Of a DNA stretch of 64,000 bases, positions 1 through 11,647 are shown one piece after another. The stretch is taken from the NCBI GenBank assembly GCA_963969395.1, contig OZ017799.1, positions 188,501 to 252,500 of the forward strand. The letters run 5' to 3'. The translations under genes and the position numbers were made by a program. Numbering within the stretch: the first letter of the stretch is position 1; every line of letters starts with the position of its first letter. The notes under the pieces were generated by a model that did not search any database, had not been told where the DNA came from, and worked only from the letters and a program-made list of their open reading frames with translations. This stretch comes from Pseudoscleropodium purum. Its lineage: Eukaryota; Streptophyta; Bryopsida; Hypnales; Brachytheciaceae.

Positions 1-1205
1 CCGGTCTCTCCCAGGACCGCCTTGATCTGCTCGGCCACCTTCCGAGTCTCCTCCGCCATCTCCCGAGCGGCCGTCACGTCTTCCTGATAGGCAAAAAGTG
101 TTGCCTTCAGTTTATCTACCTCCTCCTGCAACCGGCGGATCTCGGCTTCCTGCTTCCGGGTCTCTTCCGGATTCGTGATGCATTGCGCCACTTGTTCCGC
201 CAAGTTGCTGTCCGGTGCAGCACCCACCAACTTGCCGATTGCCGCAAGCGTCCTGTGCTTGACCTCCCAATCCGCCCTGATGTTGCAGAGGACGTTGATC
301 ACACCGTTGAACGGATCTTGCATATCCGGATCTCCCCCGGAATTGGTCTTCTCGGCTTCCGGTTTCTCCTCCGGGGCCGGTTTGTCTTGACCGGGAGGCG
401 TCCCGCGCTTGTGTGGAGGCGTCAGCTTCTGTCGCTTGATCGGCGGCATCGGCTCCTCCTCTTCCTCGCTGGACTCCCGGTCTGACTCGGAATCGGATTC
501 CGCTTCGTCATCCGTCTCCGACTCCCCGTACTTCAGGAGCACCTCCTGCGTCTTCCACGCCTTCTCCTCTATGTTGGTGAGGACTTGGTTCTCCCGATAG
601 AGGTGGAAGAGGTAAGGGCACACCGGAGTGGCCCTTTTCTTCCCAACCCTACTAACAAGCTGGGCCACGAGATCGGAAATGATCCGTGCCCAGTCCACTT
701 TCCGGGTACCACTGAGGGCACCGAAAATGGTGTTGCCGAGGGTGATCGTCACCCTGGTCGGCTTCTCCGGGTGAAGAACCGGAACCAGGAATTGCAGGAG
801 CCGACGGTGTCGGTCATCCAAGCAATCCTCGACCGCGTATCCGTCCTTCGGGTTGACGGCTCCCTTGAACTTCCCTCGGACAAACTCATCCTTCCGGCTC
901 GCCATTCCCAAGCCTCCTGCCCGGAAACCGTAAACCGCTCTCCACATCCCCTCATTCCAGCTGACGGGAGCTCCCCTCACGGTGTTGTCAAACTGGTTGG
1001 ACAACTTTCCGAGGAGCTCCTTGACCATTCTCTCCTCCCTAAAACCCCAAGGTTTCTCGGCAAACCCTACGCAACCCATGGATTTGAGATCATCCATGAG
1101 TTCAGCCTTTTCCGGCTCTGTGGAGGGAATAACCGGAATGACTTTCCGGAGCTTCACTTCGCCTCTAGAGGGACTCGCTTGTCTCGACCTACGTAGCTGA
1201 GGCAT
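1..1205 (-). CDS. Family A coiled-coil protein, N-terminal ~400 residues (partial at window edge)
   Basis: An open frame runs from the ATG at 1,203-1,205 (minus strand) to the window edge without a stop. It is the same protein as the complete 552-aa ORF at 25,548-27,206. The codon corresponding to Gln352, which is a stop in the copy at 18.5-21.8 kb, is intact CAG here. Visible parts are the basic N-terminus, the conserved block with GNTIFGAL, the acidic Glu/Ser/Asp tract, the PPIKRQK basic patch and the start of the coiled coil. The function is not recognised. It is probably the sole protein of a transposable element. Confidence 0.7.
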   Translation of the reverse strand, partial: MPQLRRSRQASPSRGEVKLRKVIPVIPSTEPEKAELMDDLKSMGCVGFAEKPWGFREERMVKELLGKLSNQFDNTVRGAPVSWNEGMWRAVYGFRAGGLGMASRKDEFVRGKFKGAVNPKDGYAVEDCLDDRHRRLLQFLVPVLHPEKPTRVTITLGNTIFGALSGTRKVDWARIISDLVAQLVSRVGKKRATPVCPYLFHLYRENQVLTNIEEKAWKTQEVLLKYGESETDDEAESDSESDRESSEEEEEPMPPIKRQKLTPPHKRGTPPGQDKPAPEEKPEAEKTNSGGDPDMQDPFNGVINVLCNIRADWEVKHRTLAAIGKLVGAAPDSNLAEQVAQCITNPEETRKQEAEIRRLQEEVDKLKATLFAYQEDVTAAREMAEETRKVAEQIKAVLGET

Positions 1206-1668
1206 TCCCACTCACATCTACCTCACTCTCTCCTAGCCGCACGTCCCGTTCCTCACTTCCTCTCTCCGATCTCAACCGGAATTAAAACGAACAGAACACA
1301 AACGCACAGACGCACAAACGACAAAAACTCAACCGCGCACGCTCAAGGTCGAGTTTCTAAAAGGGGGTGCAACAGTGAAAGCTCCTCCTTTTATAGTCCC
1401 TGGACCCTTTCCGGTTTGTCATCATGAATCCGGTTTACCATCATAATCCGGTTCATCATCATCATCCGGTCCTAGACCTAATCCGTGTTACATTCCGTTT
1501 CCGTCGTTAGTTACTCCTGACCGGATTAGATCGAAGAAGCCCACTACTTCACGTTCCGTGCTAATTCTGAGTTTTCCTTCCCCACCTAATCGGATCCGGT
1601 TAGCTAATGACTAGTTTCCGTTCCTATTTGGGTGTATACTAAGAAAATCAAAATTCTAAGCTGCGACA
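1..1668 (-). mobile_element. Family A element, copy 1 (5' half, cut by window start)
   Basis: This is the reverse complement of the left half of the element at 25,085-28,388, and it stays nearly identical up to its terminus GCTGCGACA at 1,660-1,668. It holds the promoter region (TATAAAAGG type, around 1,395) and the first ~400 codons of the family ORF. The other end lies outside the window. Sequence to its right (GCTTC...) is unrelated AT-rich DNA. It is very similar to the other two copies, so the insertion is recent. Confidence 0.85.
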
Positions 1669-3340
1669 GCTTCCTTTGTTGGCGATTAGCAGATACATCA
1701 AAAGGGACATTTTTTTAGAGCTGCGAACTATAAGGGTTCAGTTGTTGTGAACTACTAGGATTCCTCTATTGCAAACTACTGGGATTTCTCTTTTGTAAAC
1801 TATTAGGATTCCTTTGCTCTAAACTTATAGTGACCCAAATACACTTCACTACTCAATGGGTTCACCACGCCTTGTTCTCAATCTTGTTTGAGCTACAACT
1901 AGCTAACACTACACATGCCATGCACCTACAGTGTTAGTCCACATTTCCAACTCATTTTGCTAAGTCCCAGTCACCGGGATTCTAGCACACACTCCCCACG
2001 TAACATTGGGCATGTCACTTGGTGACATGGGATGGAGCTTCATTTTGAAGTACTAAGGCCCATGATGGCACTACTCACCATGGTCTTAACCGCCCTTGAG
2101 AGGCACCCTATTCCAAATTGGTCCTTTGTATATTTACTACTTTTTGGCATTGCTAATTGAGACTCCTCACTCATGAAACATTGAATGTGGGCTAGTTTGA
2201 GGTGGGGTTCCATCCCAATTGGTGCCACAAGACACTTCATACAAGTGCCACATGGTGCTTTAGAGTCGGTGATGAAGGCTCACCACCAACCTTGAGTCAC
2301 TAGGGTTTACCGAGACTCACCAAGGCTCCAAGAGGGAGTGAGGAGTGAGACCAACCCTTCTTTTAGTACTTTCTACGGGATTTGACAGACCCCCCCTTCT
2401 ATATCAAAGGGGTTCCCAACCCACCTTGGATTTTGGAAGACCACCCGAATTCAATTCGAACTCTCTTAATTTCTTCACCATTTGAACTTTCGAACTTCTA
2501 AACGGCTTAACTCTACGCTTAAAGTTTCAAATCCAACATGCGAGCCCATTTTAAATATCTAAGCAATAAGTAGATGCTAATGGACTATTCACTTATTCCA
2601 TTTGGACAAGTTCTCACGAAGTTATGGCCCTTCAAAGATTGGGGTCCATTGAGGGAGGCGTCACGCCTTCACTACGGCCCTTCTTTTGGCCATAACTTTT
2701 GATTCATAGCTTAGAACCTCGTAATACTTGTTATTTTAGCATCCCTGTCTTTTTAGCTTTCCAATGATATTCTACATGCCCTACTTCCTTGAAGTATTCC
2801 TTGGAAACCCCTTACTCTTAAGCCTAAAGTGTCCTAGTGCCATCGGGACACCCTTAACTTTGAACAGCTATAACTTCTAGCCAATTAGTTCAAATAACGC
2901 GTTCTTTAGACAGTTAGGTGAGTCTTTTTAAGAGCTTTCTAAGAATGTATGACACTCTATCATAAACTTCAAATGCAAGGCGCTATTGTGCCTTATTCAC
3001 TCGGAAGTGTCTCAAAACTCCCTTCTTAGTTTATTGCAAGGCTTGGAGAATCACCACCAAAGTCCCCCTTGCTCACTAAGGCGCTTCGGGCACCCCAAGG
3101 AAATAGAGGTATAACAAAACTAGTGGGGCTCTCGGGTTGCAAACTAACATTATCTCCAAGCTCATTGGTTATTGTAAGACCGTCAGGTGTCTCCAAATTG
3201 GAAGGATAGTTAGGATTCAAGAGAGTTGGATCATGGACACTATAGTTCATGCCTTTCACATGATCATATGCCAATAAAAGAATGTCCATTCCTTGAACAA
3301 ATTCTAGAACAGGTCTTCTTCATCACTACAGAAAAACATA
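1669..3340. other. AT-rich intergenic DNA, no supported gene
   Basis: No family, RNA gene or terminal repeat was recognised here. A minus-strand open frame of 87 codons (3,026-3,289) lacks any recognisable motif and could be an exon of the unidentified fragment that follows. I treat it as unsupported. Confidence 0.5.
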
Positions 3341-3348
3341 AAATGAAT

Positions 3349-3470
3349 TAATAGGAATTCTATTGGCTGACAATCGACAAAAAAAACGGACTAGAACGCC
3401 CCAAGAATTCTATCGGCTATCATCCGATATATCTATAGTTTAGATTATATGGGCTGGTAGCCGACAAAAA
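3349..3470. repeat. Two or three copies of the dispersed TATCGG...CCGATA palindromic motif
   Basis: Examples are TATTGGCTGACAATCGACA (from about 3,361) and TATCGGCTATCATCCGATA (from 3,411), with a further degenerate copy near 3,450. Each has two arms of about 6 bp separated by 7-8 bp. The same motif recurs in clusters at 12.6, 13.4, 14.4-15.1, 16.5-16.8, 23.0-23.3 and 35.3-36.1 kb. Confidence 0.6.
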
Positions 3471-3518
3471 ACAATGTAGAAAAGAATATTGACATACACT
3501 ACATTAAAGGTTATAAAA

Positions 3519-4064
3519 TCATACCAATGCAATCTCGATGACGTTTCCACCACCCAAAATGTTGATTACTGTGGTTGAAGTGACCTTCATGCTTGGTTTC
3601 ATAATCCAGTCTAGTAAAGTATGGCTCACTTCGCATGATCTAGTATTCCAATCAATTTTGCCTTCAAACGGAAAATTGAATGGCTCTAATGATTTTTGGA
3701 TCTTTGGTAATTTCTTAAAACTTGAAAAGATAATAGGGTAATTATCTTGAAAGGGAAATGTGATCAATAGCATTACTAATGACCTTACGTCTATATCATT
3801 GTTCTGGATGCCACACCGTAGTCTTGGTTGATAATACATCATGTGAGACAACCAAGTATTATCAGATCAAGTTGAAGTGGATACGATGTTATCTTGAACT
3901 CGAGAACTTCCAATCACGAATAGTAGAAGTGGATTATTCGGAAGCACTTGATCCGGATTCCTTAGGCCACTATCATTGGCCTCCTCAATGAACTGATTTG
4001 TAAAAACGTGCTTACCCAAATTTGACAACATCACTCCTAAAAATCCAAAGGTCTTTACCATCAC
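3519..4064 (-). pseudogene. Unrecognised coding-like fragment
   Basis: Two overlapping minus-strand open frames (110 and 65 codons) look coding-like, but I cannot name a family. One stretch, with STTVINILGGGNVIEI, weakly resembles a stretch of the minus-strand pseudogene at 11.6-14.3 kb by eye. It may therefore be another broken copy of that gene. It is interrupted and lies directly beside the copia 5' LTR. Confidence 0.3.
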
Positions 4065-4131
4065 TAGAGTAGAGGAAAAGAATAATTATCAAAAGAGAGC
4101 CTTCTATCAAATTTAGGATGTTGGATTTTGT

Positions 4132-4623
4132 TGGAGTATGAGGTTGTTAGTAGGCAATGGTGGTGCAGTACTTTGTGTAGAGGTAGATTTAGAGAGAAGA
4201 AGTAAAAGGGGAGAAAACGAAGAGAGGTGAATAGTACATGGCGAGGTAAACGGTGTAGGACCACCATGTGTCACGCATAGGATAGGCGAGGACACGTGGG
4301 TGGACGCATGAGGTCGGACCGACACGTGTTATGCATGTGGGAGGCATGGACATGTGGAGGGATGCATGACGGCGGACCGACACTTATCTAGACACGTAGA
4401 GGTATGCATGAGGTTAGGCCACGATGTGTCCCATGAGGTGGAAAGACGTGGCTTGCAAGTAGCTTGAGAAAGGATTTGCAAGGCACTTGAGTTGCCACCA
4501 CATTGTAGTATATGTAGAGGCCTTCAAAAAAAGGCACTCACTCTTTCTTTGCCATCTTTCGTGTATTTGTGTGTGTGTTTTGTGCTTTCAATCTCTCTCT
4601 TCTCCATGTATTTGCTTTAGGTT
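4132..4623 (+). repeat. Copia 5' LTR
   Basis: It matches 9,359-9,809 over its whole length. It contains several ACACGTG-type boxes and repeated GCATGAGGT segments. One ~45-bp unit around 4,360-4,410 is absent from the 3' LTR, which accounts for the length difference. The right boundary is uncertain by several bases (CTTTAGGTT here versus CTTTAGATT in the 3' LTR). Confidence 0.85.
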
Positions 4624-4789
4624 ATAGGCCCACTCATGTAAATTGCTATTGGAGAAAGTGTGATTGTTGGAATACTTGGAGAAGGCCTTTTGGTGCATTG
4701 GAGCTCTTTCGTAAGGTGATGAAGCATTTGAAGGCTTTGAAGATCAAGATTTGTTGATGTAAATGGTGTTGTACTTCAACTCTTGCTTT

Positions 4790-5155
4790 TGGAGCTCATT
4801 TAAGTGTTGTAAAGTGCATAAATGTTTGTTTGAGGTGATTGAGGAGCATTTGAGTGTTGGAGGTGCTTAAGAGCATATTTGAGAGCCTTTGGAGCTATTG
4901 TGAGTCATTAAGGTGCATTAAAGCACATTTGAGAACTTTTGGAGCTATTGTAAGTCATTGAGGTGCATTTGAATACATTTGAGAGCCTTTGGAGCTAGTT
5001 TGAGTGTTTGAGGTGCTTAAGTATACATTTGAGGGCTTTTGAGGTACATTTGAGGGGTTTTGAGGTACATTTGAGGCACATTTGAGAGTTTGAGATACAA
5101 AAGTGCTTGTTTGAGAGCCTTTGGAGCTCCATTTGAGTGTTTGAGCCAAGTGAGG
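4790..5155 (+). repeat. Degenerate tandem repeats in the copia leader
   Basis: Variants of CATTTGAGAGCCTTTGGAGC and GAGGTGCATTTGA recur every ~20-65 bp between the 5' LTR and the gag start. At least eight recognisable copies are present, sharing the core CATTTGAG. It looks like a minisatellite that grew inside the untranslated leader of the element. Confidence 0.7.
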
Positions 5156-5162
5156 TTGAGAG

Positions 5163-8100
5163 ATGACATCCTTTGAGGGGGAGAGTGCGAGGGTCATTGA
5201 CAAGTTCAATGGCAACAACTTCAATCTTTGGAAGTTCAAGATGGAGATGGTGTTGAAGTCCATGGACCTTTGGGAGATTGTAGAGGGCACGGAGGAGCCT
5301 CCATCCTCCACTTTCAAGGCCAAGACCATCAAAGACTACCAACGTCGGGTTAAAAAGGCTATGTCCATCATTGGGTTCAATTTGGTTGACAAACAACTTG
5401 CCCACATCAAGAGTTGCAAGGGACTCGTGGAGGCTTAGAGGACCCTTTGCAACATCCACGAGACGAGGAGCCTCTCCAACATCCTCTTCATCTGCCCCAA
5501 GTTCTTCATCATCAAGATATAAGAAGGAGATAACCTCTTGAACCATGTTAACAACGTGAAGACTTTTGTGGACCAACTCTCGGGTTTGGAGGTGCCAATG
5601 AGGGAGGAGGACATTGTCATAACGTTGGTTCAGAGCTTGCTTCCATCCTTTGAGTTCTTGATCATGGCTTTGGAGACGCTACCATTCCAAGACCTCAAGA
5701 TGGAGTTTGTGACGGCACGATTGATGCATGAGGTGTTTTAGAGGAAGGAAGAGGAGTCCCAAGGTGTTGATGCAACTATGGTGACACGGCAATTCAAAGG
5801 AGGTAACTCTACAAACACTTCCATACCACGCGAGGCGAGGACTTGTTACTATTGTGGCAAACCGGGCCATATAGCTCGATTTTGCTACAAGGTCAAGAAC
5901 AAGGACTGTGACCAAGCCAACAATGTGAAGGAGGAGGACGACCATGCATTTGCCATGCAAGAGGGAGCGCACTCCAAGTCCATGTGCAAGTGGATCATGG
6001 ATTTGGGAGCTACCAAGCACATGACGCCATACAAGGTGGCCTTCGACACCTATGAGGTAATCTCTCCACCAAGCATCTATTTGGGAGATGATAGCATGGT
6101 GGAGGCCGTGGGAGAGGGTTCCATTGTGGTTGAGGTGATGGTGAGGGGGGTTTGCAAGAGCATTCACATCAAAGATGTGCTCCATGTGCCCATGTTGCAA
6201 GCAAACCTTCTCTTGGTGAGCAAGCTTGTTGCGCACCACATGAAGGTGCAATTTGACACAAATAGATGCATTGTGAGGGCACCAAGTAGAGAGGTCCTTG
6301 TCAAAGCACCAAGAGATGGCAACTTGTATCGAGTGACCTTTGAGAAGATCCGTGGAGTGGAAGCAGCCAACATGACGGATGCATCAAGCAAAATCGAAGC
6401 TTTTGAGCTTTGGCATCGCCGACTTGGCCATTTGAACGTGAACATCACGACACTTCAAAAGATGGTGAGTGGCATGAACTTTGGCAAGACTACATCATCT
6501 ATAGTTTATAAGGGGTGCATTGAGGGCAAGCAACATAGGGCTACGTTTTTTAACAATGAAGGGAAGCGTGCATCCAAGCCCTTAGAGCTTGTACATTCGG
6601 ATGTGTGTGGCCCTATGAGGCAGGGTTGACGAATATCTAGGTCCGCCTGAAAAAGGCGTTCGTAACCCGGACGTCCGTCCACACGGATGCCAGTGGACGC
6701 AGCGTCCCTCCCGCCGTCGGAAGGCGGATGGGCGGGGCAGACAGGGCGGACAGGGCGGGACGGGGCGGACGGCGTCCGCGATTGTCAGCGGACGCTGCAA
6801 ACACAACGTCCGCGTCCGGACGTCCTGTCAACCCTACTATGAGGACCACATCCATGGGTGGTGCTAGGCTTTTCACCACCTTTATAGATGATTTCTCTAG
6901 GAAGATGTAGTTATATGTGTTGAAATCCAAGGGAGAGGTGTTTGGGAGGTTTAGAGAGTTCAAGGTCATTGTACAAACGCAATCGGAGCACAAGATTAAG
7001 GTGCTACGATCCGACAATGGCGGCGAGTACATTTCCAAGGCCTTTTGCAACTTCTTGAAGACATATGGCATCAAGAGGGAGATGTCCACACCATACACGC
7101 TGCAACAAAATGGAGTAGCGGCATGTGCAAATCACACCATTGTGGAGATGGCGAGGAGCATGATGCATGCTCAACACCTCAAGCCTGAATTTTGGGTGGA
7201 AGCAGTGACTAATGCCGTGTACACACGCAATCGGTATCCAATGAGGGCCCTCCCTTCCATCACGCCTCAACAAGCATGGAGCGGGAGGAAGCCATGCATT
7301 TCATACATGCGTGTGTTTGGATGCATAGCATATGCCACGGTGCCGGACGCCAAGAGGACCAAACTTGATGCAAAAAGTACAAAGTGCATTTTCCTTGGCT
7401 ATTGTGAAGGCACCAAGGCATATTGGCTCATGGAAGTGGAGAGCAAGAAGATCATCAAGAGTCGAAACATGGTTTTTGTGGAGAACGGCACGGAAGATGG
7501 CAACCATTTGGAGGTGCGTCCAAGTGGGAGAATAGAGCGTCCTACGATGGTGGTGGTGAACGCACCTTCCAAATGTGAGAAGAAAGAGACAAATCATGAG
7601 GTTTATTCGCAAACCGTATCTATGGAGGATGCAATTGCATCATCCAATGCCATTGGAGAGGGTGAACCACCACATGAGCCAAGGTATCCTACTAGGGAGC
7701 GCCGGCCCCTTGAAGAGTGGTGGATGAACCATATTCCGGTTCAAGAGAGTGTAGAGCGTACTAATGTGGCTCTACTTGATGATCTTTTGAGTTTGTGTAA
7801 GGCCGTGCGCTCAGAGGATGCAAGCAAGTGGAAGGCGGCCATGCAAGAGGAGTTTGCATCACTCATGGCCAACGCCACGTGGGAGTTGACCTCCCTTCCA
7901 AAAGACCGCAAGGCCGTAGGATGCAAGTGGATATTTCGCACCAAGAGAGATGTATCGGGCCATGTGGTGCGCCACAAGGCAAGGTTCGTGGCCAAGGGCT
8001 ATTCGCAAGTAGCGGGCGTTGACTTCAATAAGACGTTTGCGCCTGTGGCCAAGTTCACCACCATTCGGTGCAGGTTGCCATCGGAGCGGCCATGGACTTG

Positions 8101-9344
8101 GAGATGCACCAAATGGACATAAAGACAGCGTTCTTGAATGGTGAGTTGGAAGAAGACATCTACATGGAGCAACCGCAAGGCTTTGTCCATGGAGGCCAAG
8201 AACATCTCGTATGCAAGCTCAAGAAGGTGTTGTATGGACTCAAGCAATCATTGAGGGCATGGTATCAACGCATTGACATGTTTTTCACAAAGGAAGGCTT
8301 CTCTAGAAGCCAAGCGGATCACTCCTTGTATGTGAAGAGGTGGGAGGAGTCTCTTGTGGCAATGATCATTTATGTGGATGATTGATTATTTTGGCAGGTT
8401 GCATGAGCCATTTGAAGTGGCTCAAGGCCGAACTTGAGGAGGAGTTTGAGATGAGTGATCTCAGTGAGTTACACTTTTGCCTCGGTGTTGAATTTGTTAA
8501 AGACCGGGCAGCTCGTACCATCACTATAAACCAAGCTAAGTATATTGAGGAGGTGCTTCAGCGGTTCAACATGGAGGAGTGCAAGCCCATTGGTACTCCA
8601 CTTGATGCCAACTCCAAATTGATAAAGCTCTCGGATGAAGAGTTTGCGGAGTTGGAGGGAGAGATGGAGGGAGTGCCCTATAAAGCGGCGGTGGGATCCT
8701 TGATGTATATCATGGTGGGCACACAACCGGATTTGGCATTTCCGGTGAGCACGGTGAGCCAATTCATGGCTAAGGCGGGTCCAACACATTGGATGGCGGT
8801 GAAACGCATCATCCACTATTTGAAAGGCACATTGAGCTTCAAGTTGTGTCTTGGAGGTAAGCATCAAGCTCTCATGGGGTATTGTGATGCGGATTGGGTG
8901 GGAGATGCAAACGAGCGGCGATCCTCCACGGGGTATGTGTTCTTTGTGGGTGTGGGAGCCATCTTGTGGAATTGCAAGAGGCAACCTACCATTACCTTGT
9001 CCACAACGGAGGCGGAGTATATGGCGGCGAGCCATTGTACACGGGAGGCCATATGGCTTCGAAAGCTAATGGCGGATGTTGGAGTTGTGCAAGCGGAGGC
9101 CACAAAGATCTTGTGCAACAACCAAGGGTGCATAGCGCTTGCCAAGAACCCCACACACCATTCACGCACGAAGCATATTGACGTGCAACACCACTTCATT
9201 TGTGAGAAGTTGGAGAGTGGAGAGATACACTTGGAGTATTGTCCGACGGAGGAGATGGTGGCGGATGTGCTCACCAAAGCACTTGCAAGAGAACGGCATC
9301 ACATGCTTACCACAAGCATGAGATTGGTAGGCATTGCCGACTAG
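5163..9344 (+). pseudogene. Copia gag-pol polyprotein, frameshifted and interrupted
   Basis: Gag begins at 5,163 (motif FNGNNFNLWKFKMEM). A CCHC zinc knuckle (CYYCGKPGHIARFC) lies at 5,844-5,885. The protease has DLGAT where DSGA is usual. The integrase zinc region follows (HRRLGHLN, then KGCIEGK with the first Cys of the pair changed). After the MITE come the second catalytic Asp (RSDNGGEY) and a site reading NGVAACANHT, where NGVAERKNRT is normal, so the catalytic Glu is missing. Reverse transcriptase follows, with YVDD at 8,371-8,382 and frame breaks near 8,070 and 8,383. RNase H (YCDADW, TKHID) ends at the stop at 9,342-9,344. Gag also has stops near 5,437 and 5,739. The element is not functional. 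Confidence 0.88.
6621..6836. mobile_element. hAT-type MITE inserted in copia integrase
   Basis: The insert is 216 bp with ends CAGGGTTGAC and GTCAACCCTA (terminal inverted repeats with one mismatch). It is flanked by a perfect 8-bp target duplication CTATGAGG (6,613-6,620 and 6,837-6,844). 8-bp duplications and CAGGG/TAGGG-type termini are hallmarks of the hAT superfamily. The interior is GC-rich, dense in GTCCG and GGACG, with no transposase. It splits the integrase catalytic core between its first and second Asp. Its left end is homologous to the right end of the MITE at 11,800-12,141 in reverse orientation. Confidence 0.9.
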
Positions 9345-9358
9345 CAAAGTGGGAGTAT

Positions 9359-9809
9359 TGGAGTGTGAGGTTGCTAGTAGGCAATGGTGGTGCGGTAACT
9401 TTGTATAGAAGTAGATTTAGAAGAGGGAAGTAAAAAGGGAGAAAACGGGGAGAGGTGAATAGTACATGGTGGGGGCAACGGTGTAGGACCACCACGTGTT
9501 ACGCATAGGATAGGCGAGGACACGTGGATGGACGCATGAGGTTGGATTGACACGTGTCATGCATGTGGGAGGCATGGACACGTGGAGGGACACATGAGGT
9601 TGGGCCACCATGTGTCCTATGAGGTGGCAAGATGTGGCTTGCAAGTGGCTTGCGAAAGAACTTGCAAGGTACTTGAGTTGCCACCACATTGTAGTATATG
9701 TAGAGGCTTTCAAGAGAAGACACTCACTCTTTCTCCACCATCTCTTGTGTATTTGTGTGTGTGTTTTGTGCTTGCAATCTCTCTCTTCTCCATGTATTTT
9801 CTTTAGATT
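9359..9809 (+). repeat. Copia 3' LTR
   Basis: It follows the stop codon and polypurine tract and aligns with 4,132-4,623 except for the missing ~45-bp unit. It ends near CTTTAGATT, after which unrelated sequence leads into the family B fragment at ~9,841. Confidence 0.85.
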
Positions 9810-9840
9810 CCGCTTTCAAGGAACGAAAAACATCATTGTT

Positions 9841-11502
9841 AGAACCTAGAGAAACAGATTTTAGTTATTTTCTAAATAGAATTTGAAGTAAGAAATCCAT
9901 TTTCAATATATTTTTTTGATTCTATCAGTTAGAAACAAAGAAATTACTAGAAGTATGGATTAGCAAATCATAGGGTCTCTTATTTGAAATAAAGTGGTTA
10001 AGGAGGACATTCACACTTTTAACCCTAACTGAAAATCGGAAACCGAATAGTTGTCCAACAAGTACTTTCAAAGACTTTTAGAAATATCGGGACTGAATCT
10101 GGAATATATTTGGAAATGTATGGGATCTAGAGTTCGAAAATGCTTTGAATTTGGAATGGATGCGGAATGGATCCAAATTGGATCTAGAATGGATCCAGAT
10201 TGGATCTAGAATGGATCTAGATTGGATTTGGAATGGATTTGGATTGAATCCAGATTCCGGAAATGTTCAAAATCCGGAATTTGGACAATAATTCGGGACA
10301 GAAGATTCAAACCTGAGCAACAACTCGGACAACTCCAATGAAGGCTTTGGTAAAGACTCCGGACAACCAAGATGGGAGTAGCATGAAGAAGGCACGGCGG
10401 GGTAGATAGATAGATGATAGATAGTTGGGTAGGATTTTTATTCTGAAATGGGATTTCCAAGCATGGGCCTAAATTCTGGATTTGTAGGAATAATTGGACT
10501 ATGAACGTCCCAGATATCTCGGGGTGTTCACTAGTTGGTTATCCTAATTTCCAGGGTGCCTTTTTAGCTGTTGACTTTGATTTTGGTTTTTAAGGGTGAG
10601 CAAGTTTGTTGCCCTCTCATTCCATCCTAGCAATTATTCTATTGTATTTCACTCCCTTCTTTAATTTGAGCCACCTGGTGAACATTTTCACTCTGACTTT
10701 GTATCCAAATTGTATTGGTTTGTTGCTTGGAGTGTTGACATGTGAGAAGGATGGGTGAGGAGGAATTCGGATTTCTATGTAACTAGATCAGATAGAGGGA
10801 GTACTATTGTAATGGTATTAGATTCGTAACAAAGAAGTTGCTCGTGGTGCCTTTGAACTATCAGAACAATAATTCGGTTTTTAGTGAACAGTAGTGTGAG
10901 TAGAAATCCAGATTTGGAAACGATTATGTATGAAAATTAGCGACTGTCAAAGGAAATTCCCACTCACCGGAAGGTCTGTCAACCTTGGGTTTTGTTTTAC
11001 ACCTAGAAAGATTACTCCTTTGTTACTTTTGGATGCTTGAGATTTGTCGTTGTAGTAAGGAGAAGTGAATGTAGTCTTGAGTGACCTACATTCCAGCTCG
11101 GCCATCCAAAATGTTGTGAGTATTCAAATCTACTTTCCGTGCTGCTACACCTTAATTACTTGGGTGTTTGTTCGTTTTTGCCTGTGTAATAATAGATTAG
11201 AGTAGTGAAGTCCCTACCCTTTGAAAGATCAAGAGTGGACCCTCAAATGGTATAATAGAGGAATTGAAAACCAGTGTATTGAGAGACGTAACCAGAAACC
11301 GAGTGATACCGGATTTGGATTGGAACCCGGATAGTAGTAGGTTCTGAAAAAAATGTGGAAGAGAGTAGTCGAAAGAGGAGAAAATGATTATCTGGATACT
11401 AAAGTTTGGAAGAACATTTAGAATTCCCTAGGATGATAATTTGTGTTGTTTCACCATGTTTTTATGTGTAAAGATACTTACTCCTAGACTACGCGTATGA
11501 CA
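9841..11502 (+). mobile_element. Family B element, internally deleted copy
   Basis: The left part matches 17,749-18,487 closely. The right part matches 31,320-32,512, ending ...CTAGACTACGCGTATGACA. The ORF segment present in the copy at ~29.0-32.5 kb is absent, so this is a non-autonomous deletion derivative. It carries an array of GGATC(C/T)-rich repeats (about 10,145-10,250). The ends correspond by position and partly by sequence to the CGACA end of family A. Confidence 0.65.
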
Positions 11503-11647
11503 ATCATCAATTGTGTTAACTTGCTGATCCTTATAATCAATCAGCTTGGATCTGAAAATAGTTCCAGTTGTTCCAACGACTTCCTCTACTGGCAAAAACT
11601 TCTATAGAGCTACTCCAAAATTGATTGGTGCCTTTCTATTTTTGGAT
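11503..11647. other. Short spacer between family B copy and pseudogene
   Basis: About 145 bp of AT-rich sequence with nothing recognisable. Confidence 0.4.

Larger units (their letters stand above)
4132..9809 (+). mobile_element. Degenerate Ty1/copia LTR retrotransposon
   Basis: Two direct repeats (4,132-~4,623 and 9,359-~9,809), both starting TGGAGT(A/G)TGAGG, flank a gag-pol region in the Ty1/copia order: gag, zinc knuckle, protease, integrase, reverse transcriptase, RNase H. A polypurine tract (about 9,346-9,358) directly precedes the 3' LTR. The LTRs differ by many substitutions and an extra ~45-bp internal unit in the 5' LTR, so the insertion is old. I could not find a canonical initiator-tRNA-Met primer site after the 5' LTR or a clear 5-bp target duplication. 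A hAT MITE (6,621-6,836) is nested in the integrase. Confidence 0.9.
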
